DNA from: Streptomyces pyxinae
GTDB taxonomy: Bacteria > Actinomycetota > Actinomycetes > Streptomycetales > Streptomycetaceae
Length of the DNA: 64,000 bases
Direction of reading: 5' to 3'
Assembly (NCBI RefSeq): GCF_024756275.1
Contig: NZ_JANUGQ010000005.1
Location: 186,001 to 250,000 of the forward strand
This document shows positions 42,749 to 51,692 of this stretch, in pieces. How positions within the stretch are numbered: the first letter of the stretch is position 1; each line of letters opens with the position of its first letter. Below the pieces are notes generated by a model. That model saw only the letters and a program-made list of their open reading frames with translations, ran no database searches and was not told the DNA's origin. A program made the translations under genes and the position numbers.

Positions 42749-43801
42749 ATGGAGACACTGGATCTCGGGGGTACGGACCCCCGGGTACAAAGGCCCGGGG
42801 AGCGATTACTGTCCCGCGCCAGGAGAAGCGTCGACGAGGCGTTACGGGAGTTCACCGGGGACCTGCCACCCGGCGCCAAGCTGTGGAGCGGCTTCCACTT
42901 CGGCTGGTGGGACGAGCGGGGCCGGCCCGACTCGGCCCGCCCGGGCAAGGCCCTGCGCCCGGCGCTCGCCCTGGGCTGCGGCGAGTCGGTCGGGGGCGCC
43001 GCCCCGGACATCGTGCCGGTGGGGGCCGCCGTGGAGCTGGTGCACAACTTCTCCCTCATCCACGACGATGTGATCGACGGCGACCGGACCCGGCGCGACC
43101 GGCCCACCGTCTGGTCGATCTTCGGTGTCCCCGCGGCACTGCTGGGCGGCGACGCCCTGCTCGTCCACGCCTGCGCGGTGCTCGCGCGGGCGCTGCCGGA
43201 ACGCGGGATGCCGCTGGTGCGGCGGCTGTGCGGAACGGTGCAGGAACTGATCGAGGGACAGGCCATGGACCTCGCCTTCGAGGCGCGCGACGAGGTGTCG
43301 CCGGAGGAGTACACGGCGATGGCCCTCGGCAAGACCGGGTCACTGATGGGCGCCGCCTGCGCCCTCGGCGCGCTGGCCGCCGGGAGCGAGCGGCCGCGCG
43401 CCGACCACCTGGACCGGTTCGGCCGGGCCCTGGGGCTGGCCTTCCAGATCACCGACGATCTGCTGGGGCTGTTCGGCGACGCCAGAGTCACCGGCAAGCC
43501 GGTCGGCGCGGACCTCGCCCGGCGGAAGAAGACGTACCCCGTGCTCGCCGCCCTCACCGCCGGTGGCCCGGCGGCGGCGGAGCTGGCGGAGCTCTACGCC
43601 CGGCCGGAGCCGCTGACCGGGGACCAGGTCGCCCATGGCGCCCGGCTGGTGGAGCGCGCCGGTGGCCGGGACCTCGCCCGCGAGGCGGCCCGGGACGCGC
43701 TGGAGCAGGCGTTCGGCCACCTGGACGCGGCCGAACCGCTGCCCGGGCCGCGCCGCGACCTGGCCGGGCTGGCCCTGATGATGACCGACCGGTCCCACTG
43801 A
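42749..43801 (+). CDS. Polyprenyl (probably geranylgeranyl) diphosphate synthase with two TTA codons
   Basis: 350 residues; ATG preceded by GGGAGGAAG. Trans-prenyltransferase motifs: GKALRPAL, first aspartate-rich DDVIDGDRTRR and second DDLLGLFGD, plus KKTYPV. Residues upstream of the first motif (LVHNFSLIHDD) hold the chain-length region; the call of C20 is by cluster context, since a class I cyclase and two P450s follow. It elongates DMAPP/IPP in the cytoplasm. Codons 20 (42806-42808) and 32 (42842-42844) are TTA, so translation should require bldA tRNA. It heads a tightly spaced operon. Confidence 0.88.
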   Translation: METLDLGGTDPRVQRPGERLLSRARRSVDEALREFTGDLPPGAKLWSGFHFGWWDERGRPDSARPGKALRPALALGCGESVGGAAPDIVPVGAAVELVHNFSLIHDDVIDGDRTRRDRPTVWSIFGVPAALLGGDALLVHACAVLARALPERGMPLVRRLCGTVQELIEGQAMDLAFEARDEVSPEEYTAMALGKTGSLMGAACALGALAAGSERPRADHLDRFGRALGLAFQITDDLLGLFGDARVTGKPVGADLARRKKTYPVLAALTAGGPAAAELAELYARPEPLTGDQVAHGARLVERAGGRDLAREAARDALEQAFGHLDAAEPLPGPRRDLAGLALMMTDRSH

Positions 43802-43814
43802 AACGGAGCCCGGT

Positions 43815-45992
43815 ATGTCATCCGTACGCCGGCCGTGTGCCCGTACCCCGCTGCCCCCGTCGCGTCCGCTGCCCCCTCCGCCCCCTCCGACAGCCGCCGC
43901 CCCGGGGCTCGCCGGCGCGCCCGCCGCCCCCGAGGACGGCTTCTCCGCCCTGCCCGCCGCTGCGAGGGTCCCTATGAGTGCCCCCGTGCGGGCCGACTGC
44001 CATCAGCCGCTGCTCGACACTCTCGACGCTTTGGGCACCGGCGGCCTCGCGGACCTGGACAGCGCGGAACTGGAGCGGCTCGCCGGCCGCATCCGTGCCT
44101 TCCTGATCGACAAGGTGGGAGCGGTCGGTGGGCATCTGGGCCCCAACCTGGGCATGGTGGAACTGACCCTGGCCCTGCACCGGGTCTTCGCCGGCCCCCA
44201 TGACACCCTGCTGTTCGACACCGGCCACCAAACGTACGTCCACAAGATCCTCACCGGCCGGGCCCGGGACTTCGACGGGCTTCGCCGGCCCGGCGGGCTC
44301 TCCGGATACCCCCGGCGCGCGGAGTCCGCCCATGACGTCATCGAGAACTCGCACGCCTCCACCGCCCTCTCCTACGCCGACGGCCTCGCCAAGGCGCGCC
44401 GGCTCACCGGCCACGGCGACCGGGCCGTCGTCGCCGTCATCGGCGACGGGGCGCTCACCGGCGGCCTGGCGTTCGAGGCTCTCAACAACATCGCCGCCGC
44501 CCCCGAGCGCCCGGTCGTCATCGTGCTCAACGACAACTCCCGTTCCTACGCGCCGACCGTCGGAGCGCTGGCCGGTCATCTGAGCCGGCTGCGCCGCGAC
44601 GGCCCCCGGTGGCCCGCCCCGTCTCCGGACCAGGAGCCGGCCCCGGACCCGTCCCTGGCTCCGGGCCCGTCCGCCTCTCCTCCCTCTCCATCCCCGTCTC
44701 CGCCGCAGTCCCCCTCCTCTTCGTCTCAGTCCGCCTCACCGCCCCCCTCTCCCCCTCCTTCTCCGGCCGCGTCTCCGCCCCCCTCTCCCCCTCCTTGTCC
44801 GGCCATGTCTCCGCCCGCGTCCCCGAGGAATCTGTTCGAACTGCTCGGGCTGACCTATCTCGGCCCCGTCGACGGGCACGACACCCTGGCCGTCGAGGAC
44901 GCCCTGCGGGCCGCCCGCGCCACCCGCCGTCCGGTGGTGGTGCACGTGGTCACCGTGAAGGGAAAGGGGTATCCGCCGGCCGAGCGGGATCTGGCCGAGT
45001 GCATGCACGCCGTGGGGGTGCTGCCGGACCCCGACGCGCCGCCCGCCGCCGTGCCGGAACCGACGTGGACCGAGGAGTTCTCCACCGCCCTGTGCGCGCT
45101 GGCCGCCCGGCGCGAAAGGCTCGTCGCCATCACGGCGGCCATGCCCGGACCCACCGGTCTCACCGCCTTCGCCCGCCGCTTCCCCCAGCGCTGCTTCGAC
45201 GTGGGCATCGCCGAGCAGCATGCCGTGGCCTCCGCCGCCGGGCTGGCCCTGGCCGGGCTCCATCCGGTCGTCGCCGTGTACGCGACCTTCCTCGGCCGCG
45301 CCTTCGACCAGCTCCTGATGGACGTGGCGCTCCACGGCCTGCCCGTCACCTTCGTGCTGGACCGCGCCGGTGTCACCGGCCCGGACGGACCGTCCCATCA
45401 CGGCATGTGGGACCTCAGCCTGCTGGGCGCCGTACCCGGCCTGCGGCTGGCCGCCCCCCGGGACGCCGAGCAGCTGCGCCTGCTGCTGGCCGAGGCCACC
45501 GCCGACGACAGCGGCCCCACCGTTCTCCGCTTCCCCAAGGGGAACCCCGGCGCCCCGCTGCCCCGTCGCCGGCGCCACGGGACGCTGGACCTGCTGCACA
45601 CCGCCGCCACCCCCCGGGTCCTGCTCGTCCCCACCGGACCGCTGGCCCGTCAGGCGCTCGGCGCCGCCCGCGCCCTGACCGCCCGGGGCATCGGTGTGAC
45701 GGTGGCCGACCCCCGCTGGCTGCTGCCGGTACCGGACGAGCTGCTCGAACTGGCGGACCGGCACCGCCTGGTCGTCACGATCGAGGACAACACCCGCAGC
45801 GGGGGATTCGGCGCCGCCGTCACCCAGCGGCTCGCCGCCACCCACCGCCGCACCCCCGCGCTCGCCCTCGCCCTGCCCGGACGGTTCCTGGCCCATGGCA
45901 CCCGGGCCGGCATCCTGGCGGAGGCCGGCCTCGACACCGGCGGCATCATCCGCTCCGTCCTCGCCCACCCCGCCCTCCGCGCCCCGAGGTGA
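43815..45992 (+). CDS. dxs: 1-deoxy-D-xylulose-5-phosphate synthase with a Ser/Pro repeat insert
   Basis: 725 residues, longer than the usual ~620-640. It makes DXP from pyruvate and glyceraldehyde-3-phosphate with ThDP, the first step of the MEP pathway. Visible: VGGHLGPNLGMVELTLALH, DTGHQTYVHK, the ThDP motif GDGALTGGLAFEALNN, NDNSRSYAPTV, GPVDGHD, VKGKGYPPAE, VGIAEQHAV and DRAGVTGPDGPSHHG. The usual linker between the first two domains is replaced by about 75 low-complexity residues (about 268-340) coded partly by a 36-bp tandem repeat. The N-terminal ~50 residues are Pro/Ala-rich; an internal ATG at 43974 with GAGG upstream could be the true start. Confidence 0.92.
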   Translation: MSSVRRPCARTPLPPSRPLPPPPPPTAAAPGLAGAPAAPEDGFSALPAAARVPMSAPVRADCHQPLLDTLDALGTGGLADLDSAELERLAGRIRAFLIDKVGAVGGHLGPNLGMVELTLALHRVFAGPHDTLLFDTGHQTYVHKILTGRARDFDGLRRPGGLSGYPRRAESAHDVIENSHASTALSYADGLAKARRLTGHGDRAVVAVIGDGALTGGLAFEALNNIAAAPERPVVIVLNDNSRSYAPTVGALAGHLSRLRRDGPRWPAPSPDQEPAPDPSLAPGPSASPPSPSPSPPQSPSSSSQSASPPPSPPPSPAASPPPSPPPCPAMSPPASPRNLFELLGLTYLGPVDGHDTLAVEDALRAARATRRPVVVHVVTVKGKGYPPAERDLAECMHAVGVLPDPDAPPAAVPEPTWTEEFSTALCALAARRERLVAITAAMPGPTGLTAFARRFPQRCFDVGIAEQHAVASAAGLALAGLHPVVAVYATFLGRAFDQLLMDVALHGLPVTFVLDRAGVTGPDGPSHHGMWDLSLLGAVPGLRLAAPRDAEQLRLLLAEATADDSGPTVLRFPKGNPGAPLPRRRRHGTLDLLHTAATPRVLLVPTGPLARQALGAARALTARGIGVTVADPRWLLPVPDELLELADRHRLVVTIEDNTRSGGFGAAVTQRLAATHRRTPALALALPGRFLAHGTRAGILAEAGLDTGGIIRSVLAHPALRAPR
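44736..44819 (+). repeat. 36-bp tandem repeat inside dxs
   Basis: Two 36-bp units (44736-44771, 44772-44807) differing at four positions, plus a 12-bp partial third (44808-44819). In frame they encode 12-residue units of the type SPPPSPPPSPAA. Upstream flanking bases 44640-44735 are also Ser/Pro coding low complexity. Confidence 0.85.
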
Positions 45993-45995
45993 TCC

Positions 45996-47096
45996 ATGGC
46001 CGTCTCCGACTTACCCGCGCCGGCGCCGCCCGGCCGCGCACCCCGGCGCCGCTCCCGGCAGATCCACGTCGGCACCGTACCCGTGGGCGGTGACGCCCCC
46101 GTCTCCGTACAGACCATGACCACCACACCGACCACCGACACCGACGCCACCCTCCGCCAGATCGCGGAGGCGACCGCCGCCGGCTGTGACATCATCCGGG
46201 TCGCGGTCCCCTCCCAGGACGACGCGGACGCCCTGCCGGTCCTCACCGCCAAGTCGCCCATCCCGGTCGTCGCGGACGTCCACTTCCAGCCGCGTTACGT
46301 CTTCCAGGCCATCGACGCGGGCTGCGCGGCCGTCCGGGTCAACCCTGGCAACATCAGACGGTTCGACGACAAGGTCAAGGAGATCGCCGGCGCCGCCCGG
46401 GCGGCGAACGTCCCCATCCGCATCGGCGTCAACGCGGGCTCCCTCGACCCCCGGCTCATGGCGAAACACGGTGCCGCCACCGCCCAGGCCCTGGTCGAAT
46501 CCGCGCTGTGGGAGTGCTCCCTGTTCGAGGAGCACGGTTTCACCGACCTCAAGATCGCCGTGAAGCACCACGATCCGCGTACCGTGGTGGACGCCTACCG
46601 GCTGCTCGCCGCCCGGTGCGACTACCCCCTCCATCTGGGCGTCACCGAGGCCGGCACCCCGCTGCAGGGCTCCATCAAGTCCGCCGTCGCCTTCGGCATC
46701 CTGCTGTCCGAGGGCATCGGCGACACCATCCGGGTCTCGCTCTCCGGTCCGCCCGCCGAACAGGTCAAGGCCGGGTGCCACATCCTCCAGTCGCTCGGTC
46801 TGCGCCCCCGCAAACTGGAGATCGTCTCCTGCCCCGGCTGCGGTCGCCTCCAGGTCGACATCCACCGCCTCGCCACCCGGGTCGAGGCCGCCTTCGACGG
46901 GTTCCCCCATCCGCTGCGCATCGCCGTCATGGGCTGCGTCGTCAATGGCCCGGGGGAGTCCCGGGACGCCGACCTGGGCGTCTCCTGCGGCAACGGCAAG
47001 GGGCAGATCTTCCGCAAGGGAGAGGTGCTGCGCACGGTGCCGGAGAGCCGCATCGTCGAGACCCTGCTGGACGAGGCACTCGCGATGTTCGAGTGA
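45996..47096 (+). CDS. ispG: 4-hydroxy-3-methylbut-2-enyl diphosphate synthase (cluster copy, TTA codon)
   Basis: 366 residues, 3 bp after dxs. It reduces MEcPP to HMBPP using a [4Fe-4S] cluster. The TIM-barrel start has [12 protein letters not shown]; cluster ligands are Cys279 and Cys282 in CPGCGR and Cys314 in [10 protein letters not shown], whose Glu is the fourth ligand. Residue spacing matches E. coli IspG (C270, C273, C305). Codon 6 (46011-46013) is TTA. A chromosomal housekeeping ispG normally lies elsewhere in Streptomyces, so this is a dedicated second copy raising precursor supply for the cyclase next to it. Confidence 0.94.
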   Translation: MAVSDLPAPAPPGRAPRRRSRQIHVGTVPVGGDAPVSVQTMTTTPTTDTDATLRQIAEATAAGCDIIRVAVPSQDDADALPVLTAKSPIPVVADVHFQPRYVFQAIDAGCAAVRVNPGNIRRFDDKVKEIAGAARAANVPIRIGVNAGSLDPRLMAKHGAATAQALVESALWECSLFEEHGFTDLKIAVKHHDPRTVVDAYRLLAARCDYPLHLGVTEAGTPLQGSIKSAVAFGILLSEGIGDTIRVSLSGPPAEQVKAGCHILQSLGLRPRKLEIVSCPGCGRLQVDIHRLATRVEAAFDGFPHPLRIAVMGCVVNGPGESRDADLGVSCGNGKGQIFRKGEVLRTVPESRIVETLLDEALAMFE

Positions 47097-47117
47097 CGAA
47101 GCGACGGGAGCACACAC

Positions 47118-48242
47118 ATGCAGACCGACGACCACATCGCCCTACCGCCTCTCTGGTGCCCCCTCGAACTGCGGGTCAGGGAGGGCGAGAAGGTCTTCCA
47201 GGAACGCTCGCGCGCCTGGCTGGAGCGCCACGGCCTGGACGAGCGGTCCCTCCGGCGGGCCGCCGCCACCGACACCGGTTTCCTCGCGTGCGTCTGGGCG
47301 CCGGACGGATCCGAGGAGGGCGTCCAGCTGCTCGCCGACTGGCTGGTGTGGGCGCTGCTCTTCGACGACTACTACTGTGACACCGGTCCGCACTCCGTCC
47401 GGCCCGGCACCTTCAACCCGCTGACCGCCCGGATGATGGCCCGCGCCCTCTACCCCGCCACCGCCAGGACCGGCGACCCGGCGTTCGACGCCTTCGCCTC
47501 CGCGCTCGCCGACATGATCCGCAGGATCGACGCGCTGGCCGACCCCCAGCTGGCCCAGTTGTGCGCGCTGGCCCACTACCAGTGGGCGGTCGGCGCCATG
47601 TGCGGGGTCAGCGACCGGGCCGCCGGCTCGCTGCGGAGCGTGGAGGATCATGTGCTCATCCGCCCCGGGGACGGAGCGGACATCCTCTCCGTCCATATGA
47701 TCGAGGTGGCGGAGGGGACCGTGCTTCCCGCCCGGGACCGGATCCGGCCCGAGGTCCGGGCCGTCACCCAGGCCGCCGGAATCCTGCTGACCGTCCCCAC
47801 CGATCTCGCCTCGTACGCCCATGAGCACCACCAGGGGTGTCTGGAGTCCAACCTCGTCCATCTCGTCGCCGCCCGGCGCGGCTGCCCGGCCCAGGACGCC
47901 GTGGACCAGGCGTGCGCCCTGCTGGAGTGCGTCATGACCTTCTTCGTCACCATGCGCGACCGCCTCCGTGAGCACGGCTCGGAGAGCATGCTCCGCTACA
48001 CCGACCAACTGGCCCATCTCGTCCGGGGCACCTACGAGTGGCAGCGCTTCCTGCCCCGCTACACCACGGTTCTCGACGTCCCCCGGCACGGAGGGGCCGA
48101 GGACCCCGCCCTCCGTCCGGCAGACCCCGCCCGCCGCCCGGCCCACGCCCTCCATGACATCGCACCGGACCGGAGACACCCGGGCGCCGGCCTTCCCGCC
48201 CCGCTCGCCTGGTGGTGGGAGCTGCTCGACCGGCCGGCCTGA
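47118..48242 (+). CDS. Class I terpene cyclase (probably diterpene)
   Basis: 374 residues. The Mg-binding aspartate motif is FDDYYCD (Asp83, Asp84, Asp88). The second metal motif, normally NDxxSxxxE, reads T228-D229-L-A-S232-Y-A-H-E236, so the leading Asn is replaced by Thr. The C-terminal FLPRY pair (about residue 315) matches the conserved RY of bacterial cyclases. The last ~50 residues are Pro/Arg/His-rich and probably disordered. With a GGPP-type synthase in the operon the likely substrate is GGPP; farnesyl diphosphate cannot be excluded. The product skeleton cannot be predicted from sequence by eye. Confidence 0.88.
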   Translation: MQTDDHIALPPLWCPLELRVREGEKVFQERSRAWLERHGLDERSLRRAAATDTGFLACVWAPDGSEEGVQLLADWLVWALLFDDYYCDTGPHSVRPGTFNPLTARMMARALYPATARTGDPAFDAFASALADMIRRIDALADPQLAQLCALAHYQWAVGAMCGVSDRAAGSLRSVEDHVLIRPGDGADILSVHMIEVAEGTVLPARDRIRPEVRAVTQAAGILLTVPTDLASYAHEHHQGCLESNLVHLVAARRGCPAQDAVDQACALLECVMTFFVTMRDRLREHGSESMLRYTDQLAHLVRGTYEWQRFLPRYTTVLDVPRHGGAEDPALRPADPARRPAHALHDIAPDRRHPGAGLPAPLAWWWELLDRPA

Positions 48243-48327
48243 CCCGGCGAAGCCCGGTGCCCGGCTCTCTCTCCCGTATCCGCTTTCCACCCTCCGCCCT
48301 CCGCCCTCCGCCCGAAGGAGTCCGCCC

Positions 48328-49554
48328 GTGCCCGCCCCCGACGTTTTCGTCCTGGACCCGAACGCCACCGACCCGGACGCCGAGCACAAGCAACTGCGCG
48401 CCATCGGCCCCGCCGTCAAGGTGGACATGCTCGGCGTCACCGTCTGGTCGGTCAACCACCCCTATCTGCTCAAGGAGTTACTGGCCAACCCGGATGTGTC
48501 CCGGGACGCCCGGCTGCACTGGTCCGAGTACGACGAGGCCCTCAAGACCTGGCCGCTGATCCTCTGGGTCGCGGTGGAGAACATGTTCACCACCTACGGC
48601 GAGACCCGCGCCCGGCTGCGCCGCCTGGTCGCCCCCGCCTTCACGGCCCGTCGTATCCAGGCCCTCAAACCCACGGTGGACGGCCTCGCCGCCGGACTCA
48701 TCGCCCGCCTCGCCGAAAGGCCGGCCGGCGAAGTGGTCGATGTGCGCACCGAACTGGCCTCCCCGCTGCCGGTCTCCGTGATCAGCCACCTCATGGGCGT
48801 TCCCCCCGACCAGGGCCACGCCTTCGGCCAGGCCATCTACAGCGCCTTCGGCAGCACCGACACCCTCGAGCAGGTGATGGCCGACGGCGCGCATCTCATC
48901 GCCATGCTCGAAGAGCTCATCGCGGTCAAACGCGTCACCCCCGGCGACGACCTCACCTCCCAGCTCATCGCCGCCCGGGACACCGAGGGCGACGGCAGCG
49001 CGCTCACCGAGACAGAACTGCGGGACACCCTGATGCTGGTGATCGCCGCGGGCACCGAGACCACCGTCAACCTCATCGAGCAGACCATCGTCCTCTGTCT
49101 CACCCACCCCGAACAGCTCGACCACCTCAGGTCCGGCCGCGCCACCATCAGCGACCTGGTGGAGGAGGCACTGCGCTGCGAGCCGCCCTTCCGGCACATG
49201 CCGATGCGGTACGCCGTCCACGACATCCCCCTGCCCGACGGGCAGGTGATCGCCCAGGGCGAGGCCATCCTCGCCTCCTACGCCGCCGCCAACCGCCACC
49301 CGGTGTGGCACCAGGACGCCGACACCTTCGACATCACCCGGCCCGTCAAGGAGCATGTGGCCTTCGGACACGGCGTCCACTTCTGCCTCGGCTCCGCCCT
49401 CGGCCGCCTCCAGACGGCCAGTACGCTCGCCCAGTTCTTCGAGGCCTTCCCGGACGCGCGGCTCGCGGTCCCCGTGGAGGAACTGACGCTGCTGCCGTCA
49501 CTGATCTTCAACGGCCACCGGTCGCTGCCGATGATCATGCGCCCCGGGCGCTGA
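48328..49554 (+). CDS. Cytochrome P450 of the terpenoid cluster (TTA codon)
   Basis: 408 residues from a GTG 9 nt after AAGGAG. I-helix oxygen-binding AAGTETTVN, ExxR in EEALR, and heme loop FGHGVHFCLGSALG with Cys353. Soluble, no anchor, as in bacterial class I P450s needing external ferredoxin. No ferredoxin gene is in the cluster; the fused ferredoxin/reductase at 27143-28819 is 21 kb away. Codon 51 (48478-48480) is TTA. It should hydroxylate or further oxidise the cyclised terpene. The 85-bp gap before it holds three CCTCCGC repeats. Confidence 0.93.
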   Translation: MPAPDVFVLDPNATDPDAEHKQLRAIGPAVKVDMLGVTVWSVNHPYLLKELLANPDVSRDARLHWSEYDEALKTWPLILWVAVENMFTTYGETRARLRRLVAPAFTARRIQALKPTVDGLAAGLIARLAERPAGEVVDVRTELASPLPVSVISHLMGVPPDQGHAFGQAIYSAFGSTDTLEQVMADGAHLIAMLEELIAVKRVTPGDDLTSQLIAARDTEGDGSALTETELRDTLMLVIAAGTETTVNLIEQTIVLCLTHPEQLDHLRSGRATISDLVEEALRCEPPFRHMPMRYAVHDIPLPDGQVIAQGEAILASYAAANRHPVWHQDADTFDITRPVKEHVAFGHGVHFCLGSALGRLQTASTLAQFFEAFPDARLAVPVEELTLLPSLIFNGHRSLPMIMRPGR

Positions 49555-49672
49555 CCGGTCGCCGCGGTGGGTTCCGGCGGGTCCGGAACCCACCCCGGCA
49601 CCGTGCCACGCCGACCGCCCGGCCCGGCCATCGCCGCCCACCGGGCGCCGCCCTCTCCCGGAAAGGGGAGCC

Positions 49673-50320
49673 ATGAGTCCCGGTCAACTCCTCGCCGCCC
49701 TGGCCACCGCGGCGGTCGGCCTGCTGGGGGCCCTGACGTTCCGTCTTCAGCACCCCGCCCCCGGTACGACCCTCTCCATCACCCTGCCACCCGGGCCACC
49801 GCTCACCACCGTGACCGTCCCGGGGCCGACTCCGCAGCCACCGCCGCTCACCGCCGTGCCCGGGCCGCCGCCCACCCCCACCACGGTGGTACGCGTCACG
49901 GTGTCCGCCACCCCTTCCACACCGCCGGCCTCCGCGCCCGTCCCCACCCCGCGCCCCCGTCCCACCGACTGCCCCGCACCGGCGCCGGGCGAGAGACGGG
50001 AGACGGCTCCCTCCGGGGCGTCACCCTCACCCCTCCCGACCATCGTCCCCCCGGCCACCACTCCACCGGTCAGTACGCCGCCGGGCACACCGCCGCCGAC
50101 CACACTCCCCACCGCCACCGCCACCGCCTCTCCGTGCCCCGTCGCACCGGTGGAGGGCTGCTGTGCTCCGTCGCCGTCCGCCCCGCCCCCCACCGCTCCG
50201 TCCCCGTCCGGTGCCACTCCCACCGTCATCCCCACCGCCACCGCCACCGCCACCGCCACCGCCACCGCCACCGCCACCGCCACGGCCACCGCCGAGCCGG
50301 GCCCGGAGGGAACACCCTGA
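49673..50320 (+). CDS. Membrane-anchored Pro/Thr-rich low-complexity protein between two P450 genes
   Basis: 215 residues; ATG after GGAAAGGGGAGCC. The first ~23 residues form one hydrophobic segment (LLAALATAAVGLLGAL), a signal anchor. Everything after is Pro/Thr/Ser/Ala, ending in ten Thr-Ala dipeptides coded by a hexanucleotide repeat. No domain is recognisable; four cysteines lie between about 100 and 165. It could be a surface stalk, or not a functional protein at all, although base composition by codon position and the ribosome site favour translation. Its place inside a terpenoid operon is odd. Confidence 0.55.
   Translation: MSPGQLLAALATAAVGLLGALTFRLQHPAPGTTLSITLPPGPPLTTVTVPGPTPQPPPLTAVPGPPPTPTTVVRVTVSATPSTPPASAPVPTPRPRPTDCPAPAPGERRETAPSGASPSPLPTIVPPATTPPVSTPPGTPPPTTLPTATATASPCPVAPVEGCCAPSPSAPPPTAPSPSGATPTVIPTATATATATATATATATATAEPGPEGTP
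50234..50293 (+). repeat. ACCGCC hexanucleotide repeat (10 units)
   Basis: Eight perfect ACCGCC units from 50234 to 50281, then ACGGCC and a final ACCGCC to 50293. In frame it encodes alternating Thr-Ala near the end of the Pro/Thr-rich protein. Unit number could change by slippage without shifting the frame. Confidence 0.92.
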
Positions 50321-50374
50321 GCGAGGGCCGTGGGCCGTGGCCACCGGCCCGACACACTCCAGGAGGACCGACAG

Positions 50375-51613
50375 ATGATCACAACAGGTGCACATGGGCA
50401 CCCCGTCCTGACCGGGACGGCGGAGGAGATCCGGGACCAGATCGACCGGCTCCGCAGGCAGAGCCCGGTCGTCAAGGCCGAGGCGGGCGGTGTGCTCGGC
50501 TGGCTGATCCTCTCCCATGACCTGATCAAGGAGCTGGCCGTCGATCCGCGGGTCTCCCGCGACTTGCGCAATCACGGGCCCGAGGAACTCCGCACCAGCA
50601 CCAACCCCATGGTCGCGCTCGCCCGGATCAACGATGTGAGCAATCTGTACGGGGAGGAGCACCGGGCCGAACGAGCCCGGCTCTCCGGCCCCTTCACCCA
50701 CCGCCGGGTCCAGGCGATGGAGTCCGCCGTCCGGCGGGAGGCCGACCGGCTCACCGGGGAACTGGCCGCCACCGCCCCCGGGGAGGTGGCCGATCTGCGG
50801 CAGAAGATCGCTCGTCCGCTGCCCGCCGCGGTGATCTGCGACCTGCTGGGCGTCCCGGATCATCTCCGGGGGCCGCTGCTCGAAGCCATCGACGCCATGG
50901 TCGACCTCACCGAGCGCCCGCCCGCCCAAGTGGCCGAGGACATCGCCCGGTTGCGCGTCCGCATGGACGAGCTGCGCGCCTACAAGCTGGCCAATCCGGC
51001 CGATGATCTCTCCACGGCCGTGGTACGGCCCCCCGACGGCCGGCCGCCCCTTCCGGAAGACGCCCAGCGGGACACCCTCTTCGGGGTCATCGGCGCGGGC
51101 TACGAGACCACGGTCAATCTGATCACGGCCGCCTTCTTCCATCTGCTGCGGGACCGCGCGGCCGTCCGGGACCTGCTGGCCGGCCGCGTCGACTATGAGG
51201 ACGTCGTCGAGGAGACCCTGCGCCTCCAGGGGCCGCTGTCCCAGCTCCCCTTCCGGTACGCGCGGGAGGACATCCGGCTGGACACCGGGGCGGTCATCCG
51301 CAAGGGGGAAGTCATCAGTTTCATGTACGCCGTGGCCGGCCGCGACCCCGCCGTACACGCGGAGGGCCCGAATGAATTCCAGCCGAGTCGCCCGGTCAAA
51401 AGTCATGTGGCATTCGGTCACGGTGTCCATCACTGCCCCGGCTCCTCGCTCGGGCGGCTGGAGGCGGTCACGGTATTGCGGGCCGTTATGACGGCCCTGC
51501 CCGACATGACACTGGCCGACCCGGAGAGTGAACCTCCATTGATTCCCTCCATGGTCATCAATGGTTTTACGAGCCTCCCGGTCGTGCCGCATCCTCTCTC
51601 CTCGGGTGCCTGA
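50375..51613 (+). CDS. Second cytochrome P450 of the terpenoid cluster
   Basis: 412 residues, ATG 8 nt after AGGAGG. I-helix GAGYETTVN, ExxR in EETLR, heme loop FGHGVHHCPGSSLG with Cys354 (Pro after Cys rather than Leu). About 30-40% alike by eye to the first P450, so an old duplication or separate recruitment. The last ~80 codons use visibly more A/T-ending codons than the rest (for example around 51370-51415 and 51535-51570). It is the last gene of the plus-strand run; a strong terminator follows. Confidence 0.92.
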   Translation: MITTGAHGHPVLTGTAEEIRDQIDRLRRQSPVVKAEAGGVLGWLILSHDLIKELAVDPRVSRDLRNHGPEELRTSTNPMVALARINDVSNLYGEEHRAERARLSGPFTHRRVQAMESAVRREADRLTGELAATAPGEVADLRQKIARPLPAAVICDLLGVPDHLRGPLLEAIDAMVDLTERPPAQVAEDIARLRVRMDELRAYKLANPADDLSTAVVRPPDGRPPLPEDAQRDTLFGVIGAGYETTVNLITAAFFHLLRDRAAVRDLLAGRVDYEDVVEETLRLQGPLSQLPFRYAREDIRLDTGAVIRKGEVISFMYAVAGRDPAVHAEGPNEFQPSRPVKSHVAFGHGVHHCPGSSLGRLEAVTVLRAVMTALPDMTLADPESEPPLIPSMVINGFTSLPVVPHPLSSGA

Positions 51614-51692
51614 ATCACACCGGGTTTCCCGGGCCCCGGGCATGACGCGGCGCCGTTGCCGCAATTCCGCTGCCCCTCGGGGCGAGCGAGGG

